Of a stretch of DNA of 64,000 bases, positions 43,366 through 54,422 are shown in pieces. A program made the translations under genes and the position numbers. A model generated the notes under the pieces. It was not told where the DNA came from. It saw nothing but the letters and a program-made list of their open reading frames with translations, and did not search any database. Every line of letters starts with the position of its first letter. Position 1 is the first letter of the stretch. The stretch comes from Hemerocallis citrina (lineage: Eukaryota > Streptophyta > Magnoliopsida > Asparagales > Asphodelaceae), in contig CM030364.1 in the NCBI GenBank assembly GCA_017893485.1, positions 44,432,754 to 44,496,753 of the forward strand. The letters are read 5' to 3'.

Positions 43366-43710
43366 AAAATCTTCCGTTGTGCACTACTTATGGTGCACAC
43401 TGTGTGTGCACGCGGCCTTCCTGCCTTCGTATCTATGATCCGAACCGTTCACATTGATCTACACTAAATATGTAAAATCAAATCATTTGAACTTCATTTT
43501 TCCATCCATTGAAGGGTTACAAAATTGTATGCCTGAAAATCATTGTTTTTTATCGTCACATGATGGATGGACAAATGAATTTCAAAAGATTTGATTTTAC
43601 ATGTTTAGACTAATTTAGATGTACAGATCAATGTGAACGGTTCGGATCGTCGATATGATGGCGAGAAGGCCGAGTGCACACTGAGGGGTGGTGCACAATG
43701 TAATATTTTC

Positions 43711-43760
<50 letters not shown>

Positions 43761-43834
43761 CGGATCGTCAATACGAAGGCGCGAAGGCCGAGTGCACACG
43801 AAGGGGTGGTGCACAATGGAATATTTTCCTATAT
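43233..43834. mobile_element. Foldback MITE with doubled arms separated by (TA)n
   Basis: Outer arms (43233-43314 and 43757-43834) and inner arms (43364-43490 and 43600-43713) are inverted copies of each other: CTTCCGTTGTGCACTACTTA and GGCCTTCCTGCCTTCGTATC on the left, GAAGGCCGAGTGCACAC and GGGGTGGTGCACAATG on the right. (TA)n tracts lie between outer and inner arms on both sides and outside them. The central 110 bp also pairs (AAATCAAATC with GATTTGATTTT). No coding capacity. A MITE inserted in the loop of another of its kind is the simplest reading. Confidence 0.8.
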
Positions 43835-43840
43835 ATATAT

Positions 43841-45619
43841 ACTAGGTTTGCCCTTTGACACGTGCCTATGGCACGTCGTCGGAACGGTGGACCTGGTTTG
43901 ATTATATAAAATAGTTATGGAGGTCCAGAAAATTAATTGAAGTAGCAAACATATTATATGAGAAAGCAGTATATCTACCTTTAAGCTCAACCGTCGTCTT
44001 TTTTACCATTAGCTTGAACTTACCTGCAATGCATATAGTTTGTTAGAAATACTGCATAGAGTTTTTTTTTAACTTCAGCATCACTTTAAGATGCTTGTAA
44101 TAGTTATGCAATGACATTATCAAATAGGTTTTATAGAGCTTACTCTAATCCTATAACCACTATGAGTATGTCTAAATACAATGGTAACTCAAGTGCAGGT
44201 GTGAAGGTATGTACAATACCAATAATCTAAATATTTGTTTGTCTGAGACTCAGTTTGTAATTGAAATACCTCTTATTATTATTTCAACCAAAATGAAATA
44301 CATGAAGTTCTCAAAACTCTAATCCAAGCTAATCATTTCTTTTATCTCCACTTTGTCTCCTCATTGCACCTATATAAAAAAAATCAAAATGGATAAATAA
44401 CAAATTTACTTTATCTGTCATTCTTGAGTGGAGAGTTTGCACCCTTCACTGGTAAACTTCGGTCATCCCAATCATATATATCCAAACATACACTAAAAGT
44501 TCTTATATGTGTTGTTATCCATGGTTTTTAATAACCAGTGAAGGGAACACTTCACGATAATATTTTCTCTTGTAGTAAAGAATTTAATGTTGCATATTTG
44601 CCAAGTTATTTTAGGTTGCTAGTCAGCTTACCTGTCCTACTATGGTTTGGAAGCCCAAATTGAGGCCACCAAATAATCCATCTCTCACTTGTGTACACCT
44701 TAAATCAAAACCAATAAAAAAACTCCTCAAATAAATCACCAAATTAAATTTTTTTAAACCAAAAAATAAAACAATCATACCTCTCTGAACTTAAATACCA
44801 TGCACACACAAAATTCGAATTAATGAGAATTAGAATGAGAAGAAATTAGAATTAGAATGAGAATTTGGTTAATGAGAAGAAATTAGAGTCGTCACATCAC
44901 ATATAGAGGCTCTCGATTCGGTGGAGGGAAGTCGCCGATACAGAGTCACTTGATATTCGTGCTCGATTTGGTGAAGGGGAGTCACCGATACGGAATCAAC
45001 AGCGGATCAGATATCGGCGACGGCTTCTTGATTAGGGTTCGACATTGGATTTGGATTTGGATTTACTTTGAGATTTTCAAAATTAAAATTTTTCAAATTT
45101 TTAAATTTTCAAATTTTCAAATTTAATTTTTAAAAATTTTTAATTTTTAAAATTTTTAATTTTTATTTTTTTAAAAAAATTTTAAATTTTGTTTACATTT
45201 TCAAAATTTTTAAAATTTCTAAAATTTTAAAAATGTTAAAAATTTTCAAAATTTTCAAAATTTCAAAATTTTTAAACATTAAAAAATTATTTTTTAAAAT
45301 TTTTATTTTTTTTCATTGTTTTAAAATTTTTTTTATAAGTTTTTGATTTTTTTGAATTATTTTTAAAGTTTTTAAATTTTTAAATTTTTAGTTTTCTAGT
45401 TTCTTTTTTTTTTAAATTTTTGATTTTTATTTTCTTAATTATTTGAAGAGAGAGAGAGAGAGAGAGAGAGAAATAATTAAATAAATAAAGGAGTTGTTTT
45501 GGGTGGGTGATTTTAATTAGAGTTTTGTGGGGAAACTTTTTTTTGGGGGGAAGGGGGGGAGGGGGGGGGGGGAGGTGTTTTGTAAGGTTAGATCTGGGCC
45601 TTTGATTTTGGGAGGATTG
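43841..45619. repeat. Longer member of the TACTAG...CACGTGCC repeat family, left part
   Basis: Starts ACTAGGTTTGCCCTTTGACACGTGCC, like the starts at 48615 and 49132, and ends with GGAGTTGTTTTGGG...GATCTGGGCCTTTGATTTTG like their ends, but the inside is different and longer. Its last 40 bp lie beyond the solo LTR, from 48572. The interior includes a GC-richer segment 44900-45060 (CAACAGCGGATCAGATATCG on one strand) that looks gene-derived but encodes nothing I recognise, then a 380-bp A/T run at 45060-45440. Confidence 0.65.
45440..45580 (+). repeat. (GA)n tract and G-run
   Basis: GAGAGA tract at 45446-45471; a G-rich stretch of several G-runs at 45541-45575 could form a G-quadruplex. Both belong to the repeat family, whose other copies carry shorter versions. 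Confidence 0.8.
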
Positions 45620-46253
45620 TGTAACGCCCCGAATCCCAAATACACTGAATTCGAGATGTTCTACAGGATCTTTTCACTTTCTTTAGTACAATTTTACAAG
45701 GAATTTAAACTTTTCACTTTACATCAGAGTTTACATCATATTACACTTTTCATTTGCACAACGGAAGTAAAAATATACAACATTTACATAAATGTACAAC
45801 AACATGGTAAAATCTTTATGCATCCATTCCTCTTTAACATGTAATTTATCCTGCATACAAAACTGTGGGTACGTCAGTTTATTCAACCGACGATAATTAT
45901 ACATGGCCATCCTCTCTATGCCAGAAACAGTATAACGAATCTCATTTCTTAACAGATCACAAAACTTGTTCACATAACAATTAAAGTAAAGGGAAAAATC
46001 TTAATGATGTCGTGTCGTGATCGTGCACTTAATCCTTAATGCAATTACTTAATTTACATGACACTAATGCGCACTTATTCGGATTCTATGCATCCCATAC
46101 TACATAGGTCCGAGGGCAAGCCTCTTAACCGTTCTTCATTTTTGTAGGGTTCAATCCTTCGTCATGACTTACTCTACTTCTGTAATTACAGTGAGTATCC
46201 TAGATGATCTATGAGTACAAGCACGTATCCTGGACCCTGGAGGGGAACCCCGC

Positions 46254-46416
46254 GCCATGTCTTGACTCATCAAGCATGCATTCTGCGGCAATTCAGCCTC
46301 CTCCCTGAACACGATCCTCTTGCAGTCACCAAACATCCCACAAGCGTGACTAAAGTCCGATCATTCTGAGTTGTGCCCATGCCATGTCTTGACTCATCAA
46401 GCATGCATTCTGCGGC
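46254..46416. repeat. Paired CCATGTCTTGACTCATCAAG motif
   Basis: GCCATGTCTTGACTCATCAA with GCATGCATTCTGCGG at 46254 and 46381, 127 bp apart and nearly identical over 35 bp. It corresponds in place to the pair at 30069/30199. Confidence 0.8.
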
Positions 46417-46893
46417 TCACACACCCGCACCGTAAACTCTAGTTCTCATACTTATGTTTTCTCTCACTTTCATCACATCTCCACTATGTATTAAATATTA
46501 GAATCATGAATACAAATCGAAGCTCTAGAGTTAGCCTCTCCACCAAACCGGACTTATCATTTCATTTATACATGACCAACCTTGGTCTTCTTTTCAATTT
46601 CATTTCATTTCATTCATTTCACTGCCGGGAGAGATTTAGCTACTCTTTGTTTCAATTTACAATTCACAATTTCCAATTGAGCACTTTCAGCTCATAATTC
46701 ATTTTAGAGTCTCACAGACATTCTTATCATGATCTTTGCCTTTCATGTTCATTTAATTCTCAACTCACACCTATGATTCTTTTCATATGAATTCATACAG
46801 CCATAAAAGAGTTCATTGACATCGATCATAAAGTTCACAACTTTCAACAGTAATCAAAAATGAAATCTCGGACATATCAAGATCTACTCTGTA

Positions 46894-47663
46894 CAGTCGA
46901 CTTGGAAGGATACCAGTCGAATCGTACAGTCAATACAAGTTCATCATAAACACTCGGGAGAGTCAACTACTGCACACGGCCAGTCGGCTGTCCCGCAACT
47001 TTTCATGTTCAAAATATTATCCACGTGACAGTCGACTGTTCATCCATCAGTCGTCTGTCCTGGGATTTTTTAACAGTACATTATCAGGTTCGGCTCAGTC
47101 GACTTGCTACGCGCATTCAGTCGACTGGACAGATTCATATTTCAAATTAAGGAATTATCTTTCTTACAGTTCTTACATGCACTTGCATCATGATGTCAAA
47201 TCACAATATACATACATTCATATTTCATAAGCACAACAATTCTTACTTGTTCAGTAACATCGCAGCATGGAATTTGTCTTTTCTTTAAGAAAATACTTTA
47301 AACATGCATTTACACTTATTCATAACTTTCGTGCAGAGATAAAACATGATTCTCAATTACACTAGGACAATCACGATGAAAATATATCTCATTTCATGAA
47401 ATTTTAGGCATACTCATAGTTTAATCAATGCATCGGTCGACTACTCTGAGCATCAGTCGACTGTACCAGTCATTCTCAGTTTTATTAATTATCCCCTAGT
47501 TCTTTTTCCACATGCCCATGTCTACTTAGCCATGTACATCATGAAGGATATGAGTTTAGCCTTACTACTTCATTTTGATAATACACATATATGTCATGAA
47601 ACTTCTAACAAACACGTAGCAGATGTCTCGTACCAGTCGACTTATCCTTACAGCAGTCGACTG
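46894..47663. repeat. Six pairs of CAGTCGACTG palindromes, about 20 bp apart within pairs
   Basis: Full or near copies start at 46894 and 46914, 46960 and 46981, 47029 and 47048, 47096 and 47118, 47434 and 47453, and 47634 and 47654. Within-pair spacing is 19-22 bp. Several are perfect CAGTCGACTG (47029, 47118, 47453, 47654); others have one to three changes. They are not noticed in the other two large solo LTRs. Confidence 0.85.
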
Positions 47664-48614
47664 TACAGACCCAATTCATTCTAATTTACAGTGTCATTAT
47701 TTCGCCATTTGTCCTTCATGATTATCATCATAAACATACTCAGGCAAATTCTAGTACGTTGAATTTACTTTTCAGAAACATGGTAACAAATATCATAATC
47801 ATGGTATAATTCCTACATTAGAAATCCTGAGAAACACCCACCTTATTTGACGAAATAATCGAAATCCAGCAAAAACTCCTTAATGCAATGCAGCACTCCT
47901 TGCTCCTTGCTCCTTGTTCCACACCGAAGTCTTCAGAATGCTACTCGGCCTCCACAGAAAAGCACACACACACAACTCACAAAATACCTCTCTTGACAAT
48001 AATAATCTTATAAAACAATCTTAGTGTAAGGAATAATAGATGAGAGGGGGGGTATTTATACACAAATTTGAGTAGATGGAGGGCTAGGATTTAGTAGATA
48101 GTTATGGGATCAAGGGCTAGGATTGACTAGGGGGTTGTAAAAACTACCCACACCTCAAAATAACCGCCCATGATCTCCAATCAACCATTTGAAAATCCCT
48201 CCAAAAGGAGCAATCCGGCCATGAATAGTGCTCAATGCACGTGCATTTCACATACATGTGCATGCACAAATCACCCCTACAAGAACTTGTGCATAAAATA
48301 ATAAGTCTCTTTAAAAGAAATGTTACACATATAAGTTGTAGAAAATAATAAAAGATTAATTTCATGGGCTTAAAATCAATTGGGCCAAAATAGTTATTTT
48401 GTAGGAGTAAATAAGTAAATTAACATTTGGGCTTTGGTAAAAAAAATACTTTATAGGAAACAATATTCTTATTCATCATGTTGAAAATAATAGTCAACAT
48501 ATTACACAAGCACACCATATATAAAAATAAATAATCTTTCATATATTTGGAAAATCAGGGTATTAAGATTGAAGGAGAGCTACTTGATAGCTTTCTTTGT
48601 GTTTTATTAAATAT

Positions 48615-49466
48615 ACTAGATTTTCCCGTGGACACGTGCCTACGACACGTCTTCGGAACGATACAACATATGAAAGTATTGTAAACAGTAAAACAAAAAT
48701 TATGTGGATCAAGTTTAAATAGTAAAGCAATAATTAGTTGTAAATAATAGTCCATGTTTCCGTTAGTATATGTTGAAAAATAGTTATAAATAGGGGTGTA
48801 AAATACAACTTTTTAGAACATTGAGTGTGAAAAATGATGAAATTTAAACGTTGATGAGATATTTTCTATTTTCAATGTAACATGAGCAATAAAAAAATGC
48901 ATAAAAAATATGAAAATTTACAAACCTGAAATCTGAAAATATAAATTTCTATGTAAATAGAAAGAGAATGAGAGAGAGAGAGGGAGAAATAAATAAATAA
49001 ATAAATAAAGGAGTTGTTTTGGGGGGAACTTTTGGGCGGGAAAATATGTTTTGTGAGGTTAGATCTGGACCATTGATTTCAACCCTATTGAAGGAGAGCC
49101 ACTTGATAGCTTTCTTTGTGTTTTATTATATACTAGATTTTCCCATGGGCACGTGCCTACGGCACGTTTTCAAAACGATACATCATATGAAAGTCTTGTA
49201 AACAGTAAAACAACAATTATGTAGCTCAAGTTTGAATAGTAAAACAATAATTAGTTGTAAATAAAAGTCTATATTTCCATTAGTATATGTTGAAAATTAA
49301 TTATAAATGGTGGTGTAAAATCCAACTTCTTAGAACTTTTAGTATGGAAAATGATGAAATTTAACTGTTGATGAGATATTTGCTATTTTCAATGTAACAT
49401 GAGCAAATAAAAAATGCATTAAAAATCTTAAAATTTACAAACCTGAAAATATAATTTTTTGAGTAA

Positions 49467-49515
<49 letters not shown>

Positions 49516-49672
49516 AATATATAAATAAAGGAGTTGTTTTGGGGGGATTTGAATTTGTGTTTTGGGGGAGAACTTTTGAACGGGAAAATATGTTTTATGA
49601 GGTTCGATCTAGACCATTGATTTCAACCCTATTGAATGAGAGCCAATTGATAACTTTCTTTGTGTGTGTGTG
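48615..49672. repeat. Tandem dimer of a 517-541 bp repeat
   Basis: Copies at 48615-49131 and 49132-49672 start ACTAGATTTTCCCRTGGRCACG and end CTTGATAGCTTTCTTTGTG. Internal motifs match throughout (GTAAACAGTAAAACAA, TTGATGAGATATTT). A (GA)n tract near the 3' part is longer in the second copy. Same family as 43841. They may be Helitron-derived, but neither terminal hairpin nor CTRR end is clear. Confidence 0.85.
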
Positions 49673-49713
49673 TATATATATAATTGATAACTTTCTTTTT
49701 GTGTGTGTGTGTG

Positions 49714-51297
49714 TGATGTTGAATTTTTGCAAGTGTACAAAATCGCAACAAGTAATATAGTTAAATGAGTAGAGTGTCGAACCCATAGAGACTAGATATT
49801 TTATTGAGTAACGATATCACTAGATTAATCACTATTTGGATGATCGAATTTTAAATGATAAAACAACTAAATTAAATTAATCTAAGTAAATCTAACTAAA
49901 TTGGTGAAGAGGGAGAGGGCTGTGAAACTATGAAGCTCTTGTACTTTGTTAATGATAAAAATTAGTTCTAAGGCTCTTGGTTCACCTTGTTTATCACACA
50001 CACAAATTATAACTCCTTATGAATTACAGATATTATCTTTCCAAATTGTAGACCAAAATCCTAAAGATATTAACTACTCTATCCACGTAGTCTAAAAATT
50101 ATTCTCAACTAATTCTTCGCCTATCCATCAAATTATTAGTTGAAAATTTGGATTTCTTAACGGCCACGTCCTCCAATATACGGTGTTAATTTTTATTAAT
50201 CACAAATAACCTGTTCGGTCTCTTTATGATTTGAAAAATCATACAAATATCTATCCACCATATTGTACGCATAAATAATAAAAATTAAAACACAACCAGG
50301 AAAAATAAAGTAATAATAAGGAATTAAAATTTGTATTCTACAAAACTCGGCTACATCTTAGCCTCCAGAACAATAAATTCAGTTCATGTTCATTTTGCAA
50401 TTAATAAAAATGTTTGGATTGCATCCAGAAATTTGGAGAAGAAGAGATACAAAAAGAATACAAAATTTAAGTCAAACCCCTCTTCTGTCTCAAAAGCCGA
50501 GCCAAGACACGTCGCCACGTCAGCACGCTGACATCTTCCTCGAGCCGCGTGCACTGTCGCCTGGTCAACTGGCGTTGTCACGTCACCTGCTGAGCCCCAC
50601 ATGTGCGCCAGAGAGCTGTCCCCTCACGCCAGCCACTGTCGCCTCACGTGCGCGCCTAATGGAAGTCTCGTCAGCGCCTGGGTCATGTGCAGAAGGAATC
50701 AAGCTGCTGCTGCTTCTGCTCTCTCTCTTTTATTATAATTTTTTAAATTGTTTTAATGATTAGCCGTCACCTCTTACCCTTCTCTCCCTTCTTTGCTTGT
50801 ACTTATAAAGAACGGGAGAGGAGTTAGGGTTTGCACTTTTTGCATAAAAGTCCTTTCTCTTCATTTATTTCCTTCCTTTTTAATCCAGAATTTTATTTCT
50901 TTCTCTTTCTTTCTTTTCTTCCTTTTCTGCCAACCACGTGCTGCTGCATACACAAAATAATACCAGAAATTAGGATTTTTAATTAAAATAAAATTAATTA
51001 GTTTAAAATTAATTAAACTAACTACAAATCATATTAGCTTATAAAAATCCTTTTAAAATAATTTGTCGCACTTTTAACTCAACAAAACACTAAAAATTGA
51101 TAAATCCATTATTTTACTTTGTTTGTTGATTTTTTCCACAAATCTTTACTTTTTGCATCAAAAATATTATTTCTTCAAAAATAATTAATTAGTTGAAATC
51201 TTATAGAAATTGGATGAATTATAGTCAATATCAACGAAAACAAGCGATTTTAATTGGTAAATGAGTACAAATATTTGTATCTAAATTAGACACATCA
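49714..51297 (-). mobile_element. Solo LTR (1,584 bp), Athila-like, in a GT microsatellite
   Basis: Ends are TGATGTTGAATTTTTGC and GACACATCA, with TGATGT/ACATCA as inverted termini and GTGTG on both sides. I read it on the minus strand (TGATGTGTCTAATTTAG to the typical LTR end GGGTTCGACACTCTAC with TGTACACTTGC). Length and ends fit Athila-type LTRs. It includes a GC-richer stretch at 50500-50720 with ACGTCGCCACGTCAGCACG words. ORFs here are chance. Confidence 0.72.

Positions 51298-51302
<5 letters not shown>

Positions 51303-51361
<59 letters not shown>
51303..51361. repeat. (GT)n(TA)n microsatellite
   Basis: Continuation of the GT tract after the solo LTR, then about 20 TA units. Confidence 0.95.
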
Positions 51362-51365
<4 letters not shown>

Positions 51366-51414
51366 CCTGTCCTTGCATTATAGGTCTTGTAATGAAAAAA
51401 ATAATAAATAAAAT

Positions 51415-51615
51415 TAACCTATTCCGGCGTTTACAAATGCCGGGATATCCTTACAAAATGGTATTTGAAAACACTGGGAAAAGTCTTCTGCAACTCCGGC
51501 GGGAACAAGCACGGCCCTTGCGGCAGCGCTTTTCGAAGCGCCGGGGTTGACCTCGGCGTTTATAAATGCCGGGAATGGACAAAAAATGCCGGGGTGTGCC
51601 TTCCTCTTTCTAGTG
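51415..51615. repeat. Right subterminal region of the composite CACTA
   Basis: CCGGCGTTTACAAATGCCGG, CTCCGGCGGG, GCGCCGGGG, CTCGGCGTTTATAAATGCCG and TGCCGGGGTGTG alternate, ending in CTTTCTAGTG. Confidence 0.8.
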
Positions 51616-51920
51616 GTTAATGACGAACAAATAATGAATTGATGATGCATAGAGATGCATGCGACAACAAATCTTTATAAAATGTGACACATTTGAGAGA
51701 ATGTTTTTGCATAATTAATCTAGAAAATTGTTACAAAGCGACCATTTTAAAGTAGGGCGCTCCCTTTAATTCCAAAGTGATTTGAGTTCTTGGAGTGATC
51801 CCTTTGATCATCTCCTGTACAGGAATAATTCAGAGTCATGCATCCATCAGTAATTTGACGAAGCTAACACAAATATTTTTTAAACTGCAGATGGGCAGCT
51901 TTGAGATATTATATCCACTG
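51616..51920. other. Distal upstream sequence of the SAUR-like gene
   Basis: Single-copy-looking sequence between the CACTA end and the copia element; before the copia insertion it was joined to 56426. No gene is seen. Confidence 0.5.
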
Positions 51921-52114
51921 TGTTGAAATATAGTAATTGTATATTTTGGTTCCTAATCTATAGGAAACAGATTTCCAAAGTCTCTAATCTCCTCAATCTT
52001 CTCTCAATATCCTTTCTTCTTCTCAAAGAATGTAATTCTGATATATAGATGTATACAGTAGAGAAATAAATCAATAAGAATAACAATTAATTTCCCCCAA
52101 ATCGGTTTACAACA
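51921..52114 (+). repeat. 5' LTR of the + strand copia element
   Basis: TGTTGAAATATAGTAATTG to GGTTTACAACA. GATATATAGATGTATACAG could supply the TATA box. Confidence 0.95.
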
Positions 52115-52126
52115 TGGTATCAAAGC
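52115..52126 (+). promoter_or_regulatory. Primer-binding site, initiator tRNA-Met type
   Basis: TGGTATCAAAGC directly after the LTR, one change from TGGTATCAGAGC. Confidence 0.9.
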
Positions 52127-52856
52127 CTAAAATATTCTAGGCTAAGTGAAGAAGAAGAATATTCGATCACTCTTCTTCTTGTTTACAAAATCCCCGAACT
52201 CCCGTCGAAATCTCCTGCCGTCGACCCCGATCCCATCGTCGACTTCCCCTAGCAGCATCCCCGAACTCCCGCAACTCCGAAACCCCGACGCCCCTCCTTG
52301 TCGTCGTCGTCATCATCAAATCCCCGACATCCCCGACCTCCAATCCATCTGACTTCCCCTGGTACCATCTCCTAACTCTCACAACTCCGAACCCCCGAAA
52401 CCCCTTTTGCCGCCCTGTCATCTCTAAAGGCTCCGATCCCGATGCTCCTGAAGGCTCTGATCTCGATGCCCCTTTTTTGAAGGGTCCGATCCTGAAGCCC
52501 CCCTTCTGCAGCCAGATCTGATCTCCCCACTCGTTTTGAAGCAAGATCAGATCTGTGTTCGAAGTCAGATCTGAGTATTCGCCAGATCAGATCAGATCAG
52601 ATCCGTTCGATCTAGATCCATTGTTTGTTGATGTTGAAGATCTAGTGTGTTGAAGATCAAATTTTTGTTTGTAGTTTGTTGAAGGCTTGGAGCTATTCTT
52701 GGCCAAGTTGTGTCATTTGCTATTGGTTACTGAAGATCAGATCTGTTGTTTTTCTTGTGCTGCTACCATGGGACAAACTTATGGAGCTGAGAAGAGTATT
52801 AGAATCGCCTCTACATTAGTTACAACTGCAGGTAATGATGGTAAGGTATTTAATAT
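52127..52856 (+). other. Gag region replaced or deleted
   Basis: Where about 1.2 kb of gag is expected there is only 730 bp: a CCCCGAACTCCCG-rich stretch with few stops but no gag motif, a cluster of CAGATCTGATC words (52508-52620), and a short ATG frame (52769, MGQTYGAEKSIRIASTL) running into the protease. Confidence 0.6.
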
Positions 52857-53069
52857 TTGATAATTGATTCGGGTGCTACCGACCATATGACTTTTGATTC
52901 TAGAAAAGTTCAAAACTTTCAACCATCCAGCAAACCAACTATGTCCACTGCCAATGGTGATCCTGCCACTATAACTGGCGAGGGTACCATACCTCTAACA
53001 AACAACCTAACCTTAGATACTGCCCTAGTTGTGCCATCATTGAATTTTAACCTATTATCTGTTGCTTAA
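52857..53069 (+). pseudogene. Copia aspartic protease
   Basis: IIDSGATDHMTFDSRKVQNF with the DSGA active site, continuing to VVPSLNFNLLSVA, ended by a stop at 53067. Confidence 0.88.
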
Positions 53070-53269
53070 ATAACTACTGCCTTACATTGTATTGTAGTCT
53101 TTTGGCCTTCACATTGTGTGTTTAAGGATATTCGGACTCGCAAGACGATTGGTTATGGGGTTAGACACGGGAAGCTCTATTACCTGCATTTAGAATCTGA
53201 ACGTTCAAGCAAATTGACTCAAGCTCTAAGTGTGGAAGGATCATAAGATGAGAAGAAGAAATCAGATAT

Positions 53270-54422
53270 TTGACTATGGCATCGACGTCTAGGGCATGCT
53301 TCTTTTGGTTATTTGAAGAAATTATTACCAAGTTTATTTTTGAAGTTGGATATTTCTGTCTTTCAGTGTGATGTGTATGAACTCGTAAAAGGTCACCGTG
53401 TCTCTTTTCCTGCAAGTCCAAGTAGAAGCTCTCTTTTATTTATAATTATTCATTCTGATATTTGGGGTCCATCCAAAACCACTACATTTGGAGGAGCCAA
53501 ATGGTTTGTGACATTTATTGATGACTGTACTCATATAACTTGGATTTGTTTGATGAAGTCGAAAAGTGAAGTTAGTGGTTTGTTTCAGAAATTTCACAAG
53601 CATGTTATGATTCAGTATATATCACAGATTCAAGTTCTCAGGAGTGATAATGGCAAAGAGTACATGAGTTCGAATCTGCAATAATATTTGGTGGAACACG
53701 ACATTGTTCACCAGACTACATGCTCATACACAGCTCAACAGAATGAGATTGCAGAAAGAAAAAATAGACACTTGCTCGAGGTGATCCGTGCCTCTCTTAT
53801 CCATGGAAATATGCCACACATTTATTGGGGGAAAACCCTTACTTCTGCTACATACTTAATCAACCGAGTTCCTTCTAGTATCCTAAACTTCTTCACACCA
53901 TTTCAAACATTAACTGAAGCTGTGAAAGCACCAAAAGTCGTCAACTTGCCACCTCATGTGTTTGGGTATGTTGCATTTGTTCATCTTCATCAACATGAAC
54001 GTAATAAGTTAACTCCTCGAGCCGTTCGTTATGTTTTCGTGGGATATGCACAAAATAAGAAAGGATATCGGTGCTATCACCCACCAACTCAAAAGATGTT
54101 TGTGACTATGGATGTTGTGTTCCATGAAGATGAGATGTATTTTTCTTCTTCTACGATTGAACTTCAGGGAGAGTACCGAAGTGAAGTTCAGACTCTTGGG
54201 TATGATGAAAGGATTAGTGAAGTTCAGCCTCTTGGGTATGATGAAGTAATTACCAGTAAGAATGACCAACTGGATATAAATAACAGTGAACACTTGAATG
54301 AAGACCTAGGAAGGGAGGAAGACCCTCATGAAGAAGTGCAACCAAGGAAAGAAGACCCTCTTGAAGAATTGCAATCAGTACCGAATTTCAGTGAGAGTGA
54401 ACCGTTAGAACCCCAAAACTAA
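53270..54422 (+). pseudogene. Copia pre-integrase and integrase
   Basis: HRRLGHASFGYLKKL (zinc part), then HSDIWGPSKTTTFGGAKWFV (first catalytic Asp in the DIWGP/DDCT region), VLRSDNGKEYMS (second), a TAA near 53682, then AQQNEIAERKNRHLLEVIRA (catalytic Glu), NRVPSSILNFFTPF and YVFVGYAQNKKGYRCYHP. The tail has a duplicated EVQTLGYDERIS / EVQPLGYDEVIT segment and an acidic Glu/Asp region. Confidence 0.9.

Larger units (their letters stand above)
45620..48566 (-). mobile_element. Solo LTR (2,947 bp) with target duplication GATTG
   Basis: The minus-strand end is GGGGCGTTACA at 45620 and the start is TTAATACCCTGATTTTCC at 48566, a damaged TGTAATACCC. GATTG flanks both sides (45615-45619, 48567-48571). 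Without it, the surrounding repeat reads continuously and matches its sister copies. Homologous to the solo LTR at 29438. It carries twelve or so CAGTCGACTG-like palindromes, listed separately. No internal genes. Confidence 0.9.
29078..51615. mobile_element. Composite CACTA element swollen by nested insertions
   Basis: The left end is CACTACAACCAAAACACC with ACCCCGGCGT just inside. The right end on the minus strand is CACTAGAAAGAGGAAGG with ACCCCGGCAT inside. The flanks are ATT and GTT, a target duplication with one mismatch. Removing the nested elements leaves about 1.6 kb: a CT-rich leader with splice donor (29160-29437), intron and exon-like sequence (42299-43200), and the right subterminal repeats (51419-51615). 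This layout resembles the CACTA element at 17664. That the two ends belong to one element is inference; the TIRs are only partly alike. Confidence 0.55.

Noticed and set aside
45527..45844. 105-codon ORF starting in the G-rich run
   Set aside because: Crosses the exact border between a repeat and a solo LTR, so it cannot be an old gene.
51300..51361. GT/TA tract as a functional promoter element
   Set aside because: Simple microsatellite at the target site of a solo LTR; no other evidence.
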